DNA of 44,445 nt from an uncultured Bacillota bacterium (lineage in GTDB: Bacteria > Bacillota_I > Bacilli_A > RF39 > UBA660): the NCBI GenBank assembly GCA_946625165.1, contig CAMOSR010000004.1:1-44445 (forward strand). Direction: 5' to 3'. Position numbers and translations under genes: made by a program. How positions within the stretch are numbered: position 1 is the first letter of the stretch; every line of letters starts with the position of its first letter. This document shows, one piece after another, positions 10,246 through 19,687 of the stretch. The notes below the pieces were generated by a model. That model was not told the origin of the DNA. It ran no database searches and saw only the letters and a list, made by a program, of their open reading frames with translations.

Positions 10246-10902
10246 ATGAAATATGATAAAATTGCTATTTTAATCCCAACTTTTAATCCAACCGATAAAT
10301 TAATTAAAACTATAAATGTTTTGAATGATAGTGGTTTTAACAGTGTTATTGTTGTCAACGATGGAAGTACAAATAATGAAGTGTTTTCTAAGATTAAAGT
10401 TGACAAGCTTTTAAAACATGATATTAATAAAGGTAAAGGTGCTGCATTGAAAACGGGGTTTGAGTATCTGCAAAAGTTTAAGGTTGATGCGGTTATAACT
10501 GTAGATGATGATCTTCAGCAGGATATTTCAGATATTAAAAACATTGCTGATTGTTTTTTAAATGAAAAAGGTGTTTATTTTGGGGTTAGAAAGTTTGAAA
10601 ATGCACCATTTATAAGAAGGTTTGCCAATAAAATGGCTTCTAAGATATTTAAAATTCTTTATAAAGAGGATATTTGTGACACGCAAACTGGTCTTAGGTG
10701 TTTTCCTAAGGAAATACTTTTAGATTTGGCTAAAATTGATGGTAGTGGTTTTGAATATGAAATGAATGTTTTAAAATATTTGGCTCTTTCAAAAATTCAA
10801 ATAAAAAAAGTTTATATTAAAACTATTTATAATGATAACAAATCTCATTACCGTGTGATAAAAGATTCATATGCGATTTTGAAGGCGCTTTTTAAAAGAT
10901 GA
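10246..10902 (+). CDS. Family 2 glycosyltransferase (dolichol-phosphate-mannose synthase-like)
   Basis: IAILIPTFNPTDKLIKTINVLNDSGFNSVIVVNDGSTN...VITVDDDLQQD...CDTQTGLRCFP. Confidence 0.88.
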   Translation: MKYDKIAILIPTFNPTDKLIKTINVLNDSGFNSVIVVNDGSTNNEVFSKIKVDKLLKHDINKGKGAALKTGFEYLQKFKVDAVITVDDDLQQDISDIKNIADCFLNEKGVYFGVRKFENAPFIRRFANKMASKIFKILYKEDICDTQTGLRCFPKEILLDLAKIDGSGFEYEMNVLKYLALSKIQIKKVYIKTIYNDNKSHYRVIKDSYAILKALFKR

Positions 10903-10981
10903 TAGTAAAAAAATTGGAATATATATTGTTAAAAATTGAAATTTAGGCTATACTTATTTATAGTACTTGAGGAGTGATTTG

Positions 10982-13036
10982 ATGGGAAAAAGAAGTCAAA
11001 GAATGGAAGAAAAAAGAAGTAAAAAAAGTCATAAATTGTCATTATTTCTATCATTTATAGGTAGTTTAATACTTATAGGTGGCTGTGGATATTTGATTTA
11101 TAATGTATCTTTGCTTAATAATATAGAAGATGAATTAAGATTAGTAGGGTCATTTGTTTTAGGGACTTTTTGTCTTATATTACTTATCTTAGTAATTAGA
11201 TTTTATAGGAAGCATAAAAATGGCAAACTTACTTTTGTTATAATTTTGATGTTACTGATTGGAGCTGGGGCCGGTTTTATTGGTTATAATGTTGATAGAG
11301 TTTATTCAACGCTTGATGGTGTCAGTGACACATCTGGTTATAAAACATATTCATCTAGTTTGGTTACGTTAAGTACTAATGATGTGAAGGATATTTCTAA
11401 AATTGGTGATGAGGCAATAGGTCTTGTTGTTGATGAGGAAAGCATTGATGGATATGAGATACCAAAGGAGATTATTAAAAGTGAAAGTTTATCAAATGAA
11501 GTAAAAGAATATAGTAATTATATTGAAATGATAGATGCTTTATATAAGGGTGATGTAAAATATGTCTTTTTGCCTACTAATTATTCTGTAATGTTTGGTA
11601 GTATGGAAGGTTATGAAGATATTAAAGATAAGACAAAAATTATATATACCAAGAAGAAGAAAGTAAAAGAAAAGGATACTCTTGTTGGTAGTAAAGGTAA
11701 ATCTATAGATTCGCCATTTACGGTTTTACTTATGGGCGTTGACTCAGAGGAAGAAGGTATAAAAGGAAGTTCGTTTAATGGTGATTCGCTTATGGTTATC
11801 ACTTTTAATCCAAAAACTTTGGGTACGACAATTCTTAGTATTCCCCGTGATTCATATGTTCCAATTTCATGTTTTGCGGGTAAGAAGAAAAATAAAATAA
11901 CGCACGCTGCTTGGAGAGGCGAAAGTTGTATGATAAATACAATTCAAAATTTTTTAGATGTAAATATAGATTACTATGTAAAAATCAATTTTAAAGGAGC
12001 TGTTAGTTTAGTTGATGCTTTAGGCGGCGTTGAAATAGATGTGCCTTATAGTTTGTGTGAACAAAATAGTAGTAGGATGTGGGGGGCTAATACTGTTTAT
12101 ATTAAAAAAGGTTTTCAAACTTTAAATGGAGAACAGGCTTTGGCTTATTCTCGTAATAGGCACGCTAATCCTGACATGTGTTCTAAGGAATGGACTAATT
12201 ATACAAGTAATGACTTTATTAGAGGACAGCACCAGCAAGAGGTAGTGGCTGCATTATTAAATAAATTTAAGTCTATTAAAGATTTAAATACGGTATATAA
12301 ATTATTAGATACAATTAGTAATAATATGGTTACTAACATGAGTACTGATCAAATATTATCACTTTATAATGTTTTTAAGGATATAGCTAGCAAGACAGAT
12401 GGTGATACTGATATGGCTGATGTTTTGGGTATTCAGAGATTATATTTAAATGGTTATGATGCAAGAATAGTTGATTATGGTGGCTCTAATTTATCTTTAT
12501 ATAATTATGTTTTATATGATGAAAGTGTTAAGGAAGTTTCTAATGCGATGAAAGAGAACTTAGGCATTAAAAAAGCCAAAGTGGTTAAATCGTTTAGTTT
12601 TGATATAAATATTCCTTATGAAAAGGTGGTTATTGGTCAAAAAACTACTGGTAAGAGGTCATTAGTTTTAGTTCCTAATTTTGTTGGACAAACTTTGAGT
12701 TCTGCTCAATCTTGGTGTGCTAGCCATGGTATTAAAGTTAGCGCAAATGGTGGAAATGGCTATGTTATTACTCAAAGTGTTCCCGCTGGAGCTAATGTTG
12801 ATGATGTTAAATCTATAACACTGACGGCTGGTGGAAATTCAAATACTACTACTGATAAAACTACTGACAGCAGTTCTAATAAAAAGACGGATAAGAATAC
12901 TGATAATAAAACTGATACTAATGATAATAAACCATCAGATGTTAATGAAAACAATGAAGATGATAACGACAAAAAGGAAAATACTAATGATGAAAAAGAG
13001 CCGACTGAGGTTGTTCCTGGGTCACCTGAGCCTTAA
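10982..13036 (+). CDS. LytR-CpsA-Psr (LCP) family protein with C-terminal PASTA-like domain and low-complexity tail
   Basis: TVLLMGVDSEEEG...GDSLMVITFNPKTLGTTILSIPRDSYV...LVDALGGVEIDV...LNGEQALAYSRNRH; then LVLVPNFVGQTLSSAQSWCASHGIKV...VITQSVPAGANV and an N/D/K/E/T-rich end. Confidence 0.88.
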   Translation: MGKRSQRMEEKRSKKSHKLSLFLSFIGSLILIGGCGYLIYNVSLLNNIEDELRLVGSFVLGTFCLILLILVIRFYRKHKNGKLTFVIILMLLIGAGAGFIGYNVDRVYSTLDGVSDTSGYKTYSSSLVTLSTNDVKDISKIGDEAIGLVVDEESIDGYEIPKEIIKSESLSNEVKEYSNYIEMIDALYKGDVKYVFLPTNYSVMFGSMEGYEDIKDKTKIIYTKKKKVKEKDTLVGSKGKSIDSPFTVLLMGVDSEEEGIKGSSFNGDSLMVITFNPKTLGTTILSIPRDSYVPISCFAGKKKNKITHAAWRGESCMINTIQNFLDVNIDYYVKINFKGAVSLVDALGGVEIDVPYSLCEQNSSRMWGANTVYIKKGFQTLNGEQALAYSRNRHANPDMCSKEWTNYTSNDFIRGQHQQEVVAALLNKFKSIKDLNTVYKLLDTISNNMVTNMSTDQILSLYNVFKDIASKTDGDTDMADVLGIQRLYLNGYDARIVDYGGSNLSLYNYVLYDESVKEVSNAMKENLGIKKAKVVKSFSFDINIPYEKVVIGQKTTGKRSLVLVPNFVGQTLSSAQSWCASHGIKVSANGGNGYVITQSVPAGANVDDVKSITLTAGGNSNTTTDKTTDSSSNKKTDKNTDNKTDTNDNKPSDVNENNEDDNDKKENTNDEKEPTEVVPGSPEP

Positions 13037-13066
13037 AAAGATTCAAATTTATGAATCTTTTTTTAT
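13035..13066 (+). terminator. Intrinsic terminator
   Basis: AAAAAGATTC-aaatttat-GAATCTTTTTTTA. Confidence 0.8.
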
Positions 13067-13119
13067 TTCTTTTGCATATATTCTAATTAAATGATAGAAT
13101 ATAAATAAGGATGTGTGTT

Positions 13120-13359
13120 ATGAGATATAAACTTTATGGTAAACAATTGAATTTTGGTAGTGTGTTAATTTATGAAGGTGATAATTTAGACGATGTCAAA
13201 AGGCATTATGATGATATTAGGCATGATTTGAGTTTTATATCTGCTGATATTGTTGACACGGCAAGGTGGATTATTGTATCATATATTGACTTTACGGTTC
13301 TTCCGAGAGAAAATGGTAAAGTGAAAAAGATTGGGCCTAAAGAAAATGGTAGAAGGTGA
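13120..13359 (+). CDS. Conserved-looking small hypothetical protein
   Basis: MRYKLYGKQLNFGSVLIYEGDNLDDVKRHYDDIRHD...; overlaps no other gene apart from the gltX RBS region; RBS AAGGATG. Confidence 0.6.
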   Translation: MRYKLYGKQLNFGSVLIYEGDNLDDVKRHYDDIRHDLSFISADIVDTARWIIVSYIDFTVLPRENGKVKKIGPKENGRR

Positions 13360-13363
13360 TATT

Positions 13364-15001
13364 GTGAATAGAAGAGAATATGCAGATTTTTTGCTTAAAA
13401 CTGAACATGATTTTGAATATTATGAAAATAAGTATCCGAAAAGAGATTTAAAAGAAGGGGCAATGGTAACTAGACTTGCTCCTAGTCCTACTGGTTTTGT
13501 TCATTTGGGATCTTTAGATGTTGGATTTGTTGACAGAGTGTTTGCTACTCAAAGTGGAGGAGTTTGTTATCTTAGAATAGAGGATACTGATACAAAAAGA
13601 ACTGTTGATAATGGTGTTGATATGATTATTGATAGTTTAAATAAGTTTGATATTACTTTTGACGAAGGTGTAACTAAAGATGGTGAGGTTGGTAATTATG
13701 GTCCTTATGTCCAAAGTAAAAGAGAGGATATTTATAAGGCATTTGCCAAAAAATTAATTATCGAAGACAAGGCTTATCCTTGTTTTTGTACTCCAGAACA
13801 AATTGAGCATATAAAGGATGTTCAAACTAAAAATAAAGAGCAAATTGGTTACTATGGTAGATGGGCATCATGTAGAAAACTTAATATGGAAGATGTCATA
13901 GAAAAAGTCAATAATGGCGAGAAGTATATCATTAGATTAAAGTCTCGTGGAAATCCAAATCATAGGATAAAATTTAAAGACGAAATTGTTGGTAAAATGG
14001 AAATACCAGAGAATAATTTAGATATTCCAATTATTAAATCTGATGGTCTCCCAACATATCATTTCGCACATGCAGTTGATGATCATTTGATGAGGACTAC
14101 GCATGTAATTCGTGGTGAAGAATGGCTTGCTAGTTTGGATAAACATATAGATTTATTTACTAACTTAGGATTTGAACTTCCTAAGTATGCACATATTTCA
14201 ACTTTAATGGTTGATGATAATGGTACGCGTAGAAAACTTTCTAAAAGAAAGGATCCATGGGCGGCAGTGGATTATTATCATAAAGAAGGCATTCCAAATG
14301 AAGCTTTGGTTCTTTATTTAGCCACTATAACTAACTCTAATTTTGAAATGTGGATGAATCAAAATAAAGATAAAAATTATAAAGACTTCGAATTTAGTTT
14401 TAGTAAAATGCCTAAAGGCGGGACAATGTATGATTATGATAAAATAATAAATATATCTAAGAATTTTATCAGTACTTTAACAGCAGAAGATGTTTATAAT
14501 AGGGCGTTAGAATATGCAAAAGAATATGATAGTGAACTTTTAGGATTGCTTACTAAATATAAGGATTATTCGGTATCTATATTTAACATCGAAAGGGAGC
14601 AGAAGAAGCCTCGTAAAGATATTGCTTGTTTTAGTGATGTTAAAAATCAAATATGGTATATGTATGATGAACTTTATAAGCCTCTTAATTATGAATGGCA
14701 AAATATTACTGATTTAGATGAAATTAAAAATATTGTTACATCTTATTTAAAAAAATATGATGAAAGTGATGACAAGCAAGCTTGGTTTGATAAGATGAAA
14801 GAAGTTGCGGTTAGTTTAGGCTATGCAGGTGAGATGAAGGAATATAAGGAAAATCCTTTAAATTATAAAGGTAGTATTGCTGATTTCAGTACGGTAGTTC
14901 GTGTAACTCTGACTTCAAAAAGTATGACACCTGATTTGTATGATATTATGAGGTTGCTTGGTAAAGAAAGAATGCAGGAAAGGTTAGAAATGATTAAATA
15001 G
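13364..15001 (+). CDS. gltX: Glutamate--tRNA ligase (form with short N-terminal extension), probable GTG start
   Basis: MVTRLAPSPTGFVHLGSLDVG HIGH-type motif, RKLSKRKD (KMSKS-type); GTG at 13364 follows GAAGGTGAT. Confidence 0.92.
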   Translation: MNRREYADFLLKTEHDFEYYENKYPKRDLKEGAMVTRLAPSPTGFVHLGSLDVGFVDRVFATQSGGVCYLRIEDTDTKRTVDNGVDMIIDSLNKFDITFDEGVTKDGEVGNYGPYVQSKREDIYKAFAKKLIIEDKAYPCFCTPEQIEHIKDVQTKNKEQIGYYGRWASCRKLNMEDVIEKVNNGEKYIIRLKSRGNPNHRIKFKDEIVGKMEIPENNLDIPIIKSDGLPTYHFAHAVDDHLMRTTHVIRGEEWLASLDKHIDLFTNLGFELPKYAHISTLMVDDNGTRRKLSKRKDPWAAVDYYHKEGIPNEALVLYLATITNSNFEMWMNQNKDKNYKDFEFSFSKMPKGGTMYDYDKIINISKNFISTLTAEDVYNRALEYAKEYDSELLGLLTKYKDYSVSIFNIEREQKKPRKDIACFSDVKNQIWYMYDELYKPLNYEWQNITDLDEIKNIVTSYLKKYDESDDKQAWFDKMKEVAVSLGYAGEMKEYKENPLNYKGSIADFSTVVRVTLTSKSMTPDLYDIMRLLGKERMQERLEMIK

Positions 15002-15027
15002 TCGTTTCTAATTTTTTTTGTCGTTTT

Positions 15028-15069
15028 TTAGCACTTACACTTGACAAGTGCTAAAAGATGTGGTATTAT
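15028..15069 (+). promoter_or_regulatory. CIRCE operator overlapping sigma-A promoter of hsp20
   Basis: TTAGCACTT-N9-AAGTGCTAA (15028-15054) perfect 9-bp inverted repeat; TTGACA (15041-15046), 17-nt spacer, TATTAT (15064-15069). Confidence 0.9.
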
Positions 15070-15097
15070 TAATTTGTAATAGAAAGAAGGAATAAAT

Positions 15098-15481
15098 ATG
15101 CGTATGTTACCAAGAAGGTACGATTTAGACAGTATGTTTGATACTTTTTTAACTCCTACTGAAAATATGAGATGTGATATTTATGAAAAGGATGGAAGCT
15201 ATTACATTGAAGCTGATATGCCAGGTGTTTCAAAGGAAGATGTAAAAGTTGATTATGATAATGGCTATTTAACTATCAGTGCAGAAACTAATTCTTCAAA
15301 TGATGAAAGTGGAAAAGATTTTATAAGGCAAGAAAGATTTTATGGTTCAATGGAACGTAAATTTTATGTTGGAGAAGTTAATGATGAGGAAATAGTTGCT
15401 AACTTTAAAGATGGAGTTTTAAAAGTACAAGTACCAAAAGAGACTGCTAAAAAAACTAATAGAACAATAGAAATTAATTAA
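15098..15481 (+). CDS. hsp20: Hsp20/alpha-crystallin small heat shock protein
   Basis: YYIEADMPGVSKEDVKVDYDNGYLTISAE...FKDGVLKVQVPK. Confidence 0.95.
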   Translation: MRMLPRRYDLDSMFDTFLTPTENMRCDIYEKDGSYYIEADMPGVSKEDVKVDYDNGYLTISAETNSSNDESGKDFIRQERFYGSMERKFYVGEVNDEEIVANFKDGVLKVQVPKETAKKTNRTIEIN

Positions 15482-15506
15482 AAACTGTTTATTAACAGTT
15501 TTTAAT
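15481..15506 (+). terminator. Intrinsic terminator after hsp20
   Basis: AAAACTGTT-tatt-AACAGTTTTTAATT. Confidence 0.75.
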
Positions 15507-15558
15507 TTGACAAAAAATTAAAATATTATATAATACAAGTTAATTTAGAGGTGGTTTC

Positions 15559-16236
15559 GTGGAATTATATGCTTTAATAAAAGAAAATGGTAAAACCAGA
15601 ATGGTTACTAGTGCGGAGATAGATTTGGCTATTGAACTTACTGTGCGTGAAAGTATGTTAGAAATTGTTGATAGGATAATTGAAAAATACGGCAAATATC
15701 ATATGGTAAGAATTGCGGATATTAAAAATATTGATGTTTCTGATCTTAAATGTGGTAATATTGCTATTGCTTGTTTAGAAAAAATAATTGATTATCAAGA
15801 ACCTCAATATAATTTTTATAATGATGGAAATTATATTTTTTATAATCGATATAAAGCTTTTACTTTAAGAGAATTTGTACTTAAGTATCCGGTTAATATA
15901 AAAGTTAATCGCACTAATTTTGATTATATTTTAAAAGAATTTGGTGAGATAAAAGTAATTGATAGTGGTCTTAATGATTCGTTTATTCATAGGTGTGGTA
16001 ATTGTGATATTTTATCACCGTTATCTTGTGAAAAAGCTGAATATGTTAAAAGGAAGATTTTTGATTATGATTTTATTATTGATGGCTTTCAGATATTTTG
16101 TGTTGAAGGCGGTAATGAGTATTTAGATAAATTTATTGTTATGAGGTGTAAAAACTATGCGGCTTCAAAACAAGATATTTCTTATTATTCGTCAGGTAAA
16201 GAAGGAAAGGCTATGGTAAAAAAAGTAGTGAATTAG
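15559..16236 (+). CDS. Hypothetical protein (225 aa)
   Basis: Long ORF with RBS (GAGGTGG), own terminator downstream; no family recognised. Confidence 0.7.
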   Translation: MELYALIKENGKTRMVTSAEIDLAIELTVRESMLEIVDRIIEKYGKYHMVRIADIKNIDVSDLKCGNIAIACLEKIIDYQEPQYNFYNDGNYIFYNRYKAFTLREFVLKYPVNIKVNRTNFDYILKEFGEIKVIDSGLNDSFIHRCGNCDILSPLSCEKAEYVKRKIFDYDFIIDGFQIFCVEGGNEYLDKFIVMRCKNYAASKQDISYYSSGKEGKAMVKKVVN

Positions 16237-16310
16237 CTTTAATATTTATTTGAAACTAGATTATTCTAGTTTTTTCTTTTATATGGTAAAATATTTTTGG
16301 ATGTGATTTT

Positions 16311-17315
16311 ATGAATTTTGAGAGTAACATTTTTAAAAGGCTTATTCCTGATTATGATAGACTTTTATCTTATGGTTTTATTTTAAATGGTAAAAAGTAT
16401 GAATATGTGACTAAGATTATAGATGGTGATTTTGAGGTTTGTATTGTTGTTTTTGATGGCAAGGTTTCTGGTAAAATTTATGACTTGGATATAAATGAGG
16501 AATATACTAATTTTAGAGTAGATGGTCAAAATGGTGTTTTTGTAAATAGGGTTAGGGAAGAGTATACTAATATTTTAATAGATATTGCTAGTAAGTGTTT
16601 TATTAAAAGGCCTTTTATTAGTGAGCAAGCTAATAGAATTTGTAATTTGATGTTGGATAAATATGGCGATGAACCTATATTTAAGTTTGATGGTTATCCG
16701 GGTTTTGGAATTTTTGAGAACAATGGTAAGTGGTATGCACTTATTATGAATCTTGAAAAAGTCAAACTTGATGGAAAAAGCAAGGATGAAATTGAAATTA
16801 TTAATTTAAAGTTAGATAAAAATAAAATAAATTCTTTGTTAAAGAAAAAAGGATTTTATAAGGCATATCATATGAATAAGATTAATTGGATTAGTGTCAT
16901 ATTAGATGATACTATAGACGATGATATACTTATGGAACTTATTGATGAAAGCCGAAGCTATACTGTTATATCTAAACAAAGTAAAAATGAATGGGTAATT
17001 CCAGCTAATCCTAAATATTTTGATTTGGAAAGAGCTTTTTTAGAAAATAAAGTTATTACTTGGCATAGAGGGGCTAATATACAGGCTAATGACATTATTT
17101 ATATTTATATGGCTAAACCTTATTCAGCAATTATTTATAAGTGTGTTGTTTTAGAAACAAATGTATATGGTGAGAGTGATTTGATGAATATGAAATTGAT
17201 TGAAACTTATTCACCTTTAAAATTTCCAATGGAAAAACTTAGAAAATTTGGACTTACTTCAATTAGAGGGGCAAGGCATATTCCTGAAGCTTTAAGTAAA
17301 GAGATGAATTTATAA
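16311..17315 (+). CDS. MmcQ/YjbR-like domain fused to C-terminal EVE/PUA-like domain
   Basis: N-terminal ...GYPGFGIFENNGKWYALIMNLEKVKL...KGFYKAYHMNKINWISVILDDTIDDDILMELIDESRSYT (YjbR-like); C-terminal EWVIPANPKYFDLERAFLENKVITWHRGANIQANDIIYIYMAKPYSAIIYKCVV (EVE/PUA-like). Confidence 0.65.
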   Translation: MNFESNIFKRLIPDYDRLLSYGFILNGKKYEYVTKIIDGDFEVCIVVFDGKVSGKIYDLDINEEYTNFRVDGQNGVFVNRVREEYTNILIDIASKCFIKRPFISEQANRICNLMLDKYGDEPIFKFDGYPGFGIFENNGKWYALIMNLEKVKLDGKSKDEIEIINLKLDKNKINSLLKKKGFYKAYHMNKINWISVILDDTIDDDILMELIDESRSYTVISKQSKNEWVIPANPKYFDLERAFLENKVITWHRGANIQANDIIYIYMAKPYSAIIYKCVVLETNVYGESDLMNMKLIETYSPLKFPMEKLRKFGLTSIRGARHIPEALSKEMNL

Positions 17316-17340
17316 AAAGGACTTTTTGCCCTTTTTATAA
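17311..17340 (+). terminator. Intrinsic terminator
   Basis: TATAAAAAGG-actttttgc-CCTTTTTATA. Confidence 0.7.
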
Positions 17341-17397
17341 TTGCATGGTTATTTCATGCGAAAAATAACGATGATTTTTAAATTTTACATAAATATA

Positions 17398-17435
17398 TTG
17401 AAATTTTATTGTTTATATGTTACGATTTTGTCGTA
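17398..17435 (+). promoter_or_regulatory. Promoter with OhrR-like operator for gpx-ohrR-trxA-trxB
   Basis: TTGAAA (17398-17403), 17-nt spacer, TACGAT; TACGA-ttttg-TCGTA perfect inverted repeat 17421-17435 overlaps the -10. Confidence 0.55.
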
Positions 17436-17461
17436 CACAAGTTAAATAAAGGAGATCATTT

Positions 17462-18001
17462 ATGAATATATATGATTTAAAAGTTAAAACTAGAAATGGT
17501 AAAGAGGTATCTTTAAGTGATTTTAAAGGAAAAGTATTACTTGTTGTAAATACGGCAACAGGTTGTGGTTTTACACCTCAATATAAAGCTTTGGAAACTT
17601 TATATGAGAAATATTATGATAAAGGATTTGAAGTGTTAGATTTTCCATGTGATCAGTTTGGACATCAAGCCCCTGGGACGGATGATGAGATACATGAGTT
17701 TTGTACAGGAAAATATAAAACTCAATTTGATCAATTTGCTAAAGTGGAGGTCAATGGCGAAAATGAAGAGCCACTATTTACTTATCTAAAGGAAAATTCT
17801 CCTAAAGAGGAAATCTATGGCGTTAAAAATAAGATGGCTATGAAGGCTGTTGAAAAGATAAGTACTTCTACTAAAAAAGAAAATGATATCAAATGGAATT
17901 TTACTAAGTTTTTAGTTGATAGAAATGGGGATGTGATTTATAGGCTTTCTCCTATTGAAGATCCTTTGAAAATGGAGAAAAAAATTTTAGAAGTTTTGTA
18001 G
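17462..18001 (+). CDS. Glutathione peroxidase family (Cys-type) peroxidase
   Basis: LLVVNTATGCGFTPQYKALETLYEKY...DFPCDQFGHQAPGTDDEIHEFC...IKWNFTKFLVD. Confidence 0.95.
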   Translation: MNIYDLKVKTRNGKEVSLSDFKGKVLLVVNTATGCGFTPQYKALETLYEKYYDKGFEVLDFPCDQFGHQAPGTDDEIHEFCTGKYKTQFDQFAKVEVNGENEEPLFTYLKENSPKEEIYGVKNKMAMKAVEKISTSTKKENDIKWNFTKFLVDRNGDVIYRLSPIEDPLKMEKKILEVL

Positions 18002-18009
18002 GTGATTAT

Positions 18010-18444
18010 GTGAATTATGATTGTTTAAAACTTGAAAGACAATTATGTTTTCCGGTGTATTTGTGTAGTAAAGAAATAATAAGACATTATACACCGCATT
18101 TGGATAAGCTAAATTTAACTTATACTCAATATATAGTTATGCTTTATCTATGGGAACATGGCATGTGTAATGTGAAGGAAATAGGAAATACTTTGATGCT
18201 TGATTCGAGTACTTTAACACCACTTTTAAAAAAGCTTGAGTTAAAAGGTTATATAACACGAAAAAGAAATGCTAATGATGAGCGAATAGTAAATGTTAAG
18301 CTTACTAGAAAAGGCAAAAGTTTAAGGGAAGAGGCAGTAGAGATTCCTAAAAAAATGGGAGAATGTATTAATTTGAGTGAAAAAGAGGTTATATCTTTAT
18401 ATTCATTAACTTATAAAATTTTAGCTAATATAGAAAAGGAGTAA
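18010..18444 (+). CDS. MarR family regulator, OhrR-like peroxide sensor (GTG start)
   Basis: LERQLCFPVYLCSKEIIRHYTPHLDKLNLTYTQYIVMLYLWE with OhrR-type N-terminal Cys; wing region RKRNANDERIVNVKLT. Confidence 0.85.
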   Translation: MNYDCLKLERQLCFPVYLCSKEIIRHYTPHLDKLNLTYTQYIVMLYLWEHGMCNVKEIGNTLMLDSSTLTPLLKKLELKGYITRKRNANDERIVNVKLTRKGKSLREEAVEIPKKMGECINLSEKEVISLYSLTYKILANIEKE

Positions 18445-18448
18445 TTGT

Positions 18449-18763
18449 ATGAAAATAATAGATGTTAGTAAAGATAATTTTAAGGAAGAGGTATTGGATT
18501 CTAAGATTCCTGTACTTGTAGATTTTAATGCTGATTGGTGTGGCCCTTGTAAGATGATTAGACCTATTTTGGATGAGATAGCGAGTGAGCATGATGAGTA
18601 TAGGATTGTTTCAGTAAATATTGACGATGAAGATGAACTTGCGGAAGAGTATGGGGTATTTTCTATTCCTTGTTTAGTAGTATTTAGAGGTGGAAGTGAA
18701 TATACTAGAAGTATTGGTTTAAGACCAAAAGAAGAAATTGAAGGTATGCTTGGAGGAGACTAA
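18449..18763 (+). CDS. trxA: Thioredoxin
   Basis: VLVDFNADWCGPCKMIRPILDEIA. Confidence 0.95.
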   Translation: MKIIDVSKDNFKEEVLDSKIPVLVDFNADWCGPCKMIRPILDEIASEHDEYRIVSVNIDDEDELAEEYGVFSIPCLVVFRGGSEYTRSIGLRPKEEIEGMLGGD

Positions 18764-19672
18764 ATGTACGATATTATAATAGTTGGTGCAGGACCTGCAG
18801 GACTTACTAGTAGTATTTATGCTAGAAGGGCAATGAAGAAAACTTTAGTTTTAGAGGCCGTTAGTTATGGTGGACAGATTATAAATACTTTGTCAATTGA
18901 AAATTATCCAGCTAATCCTGGTATTTCGGGTTTTGATTTTGCAACAAAACTTTATAATCAGGCTAAAGAAATGGGAAGTGAAGTTAAATTTGAAAAAGTT
19001 ACGGAAATAAAGGATAATGGCGATTATAAAGAGGTGATAACTACTAAGGGTATTTATGAAACTAAAACTATTATTTTAGCTACTGGTTTAGAAAATAGAA
19101 AACTTGGTGTTACTAGAGAAGATGAACTTATAGGAAAGGGTGTTTCTTACTGCGCAACTTGTGATGGGGCTTTTTATAAAGGTAAGAATGTTGCTGTTGT
19201 TGGCGGTGGAAATACGGCTTTAGAGGACGCTTTATATTTAACTGACATTGCTAAAATAGTTTATTTAATTCATAGAAGAGATGAATTTAGAGGCGAAGAG
19301 GCGTTAGTAAATAATCTTAAAAATAGGGATAATATAAAATTTATATATAATAGTAATGTAACTAAATTAATTGGTGATGATAAGTTAGAAGGTATTGAAG
19401 TAACTAATAATGACGGTAGTAAGGAAGATATAGAAGTATCTGGTTTATTTATAGCTATTGGTAGAATTCCTGAAAATGAGAATTTTAAAAATATTATAGC
19501 TTTGGATGAGTCTGGTTATATAGTAGCTTCTGAAGATTGTCACACGAATGTGTCTGGAATTTTTGTTAGTGGTGATAATAGGGCAAAAGATGTAAGGCAG
19601 CTTGTTACGGCGGTTTCTGATGGAGCTATTGCTGCTTGTGAAGCTATAAAATTTATAAATAAAAAGAAGTAA
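18764..19672 (+). CDS. trxB: Thioredoxin-disulfide reductase
   Basis: IIVGAGPAGLTSSIYARRA, YCATCDGAFYKGKNVAVVGGGNTALEDA. Confidence 0.96.
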   Translation: MYDIIIVGAGPAGLTSSIYARRAMKKTLVLEAVSYGGQIINTLSIENYPANPGISGFDFATKLYNQAKEMGSEVKFEKVTEIKDNGDYKEVITTKGIYETKTIILATGLENRKLGVTREDELIGKGVSYCATCDGAFYKGKNVAVVGGGNTALEDALYLTDIAKIVYLIHRRDEFRGEEALVNNLKNRDNIKFIYNSNVTKLIGDDKLEGIEVTNNDGSKEDIEVSGLFIAIGRIPENENFKNIIALDESGYIVASEDCHTNVSGIFVSGDNRAKDVRQLVTAVSDGAIAACEAIKFINKKK

Positions 19673-19687
19673 GCGGCTTCTTTTTCT
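19661..19687 (+). terminator. Intrinsic terminator after trxB
   Basis: AAAAAGAAG-taagcg-GCTTCTTTTTC. Confidence 0.65.

Noticed and set aside
12772-13094. ORFs 12772-12972 (-) and 12831-13094 (+)
   Set aside because: Out-of-frame readings of the low-complexity tail of the LCP-PASTA gene.
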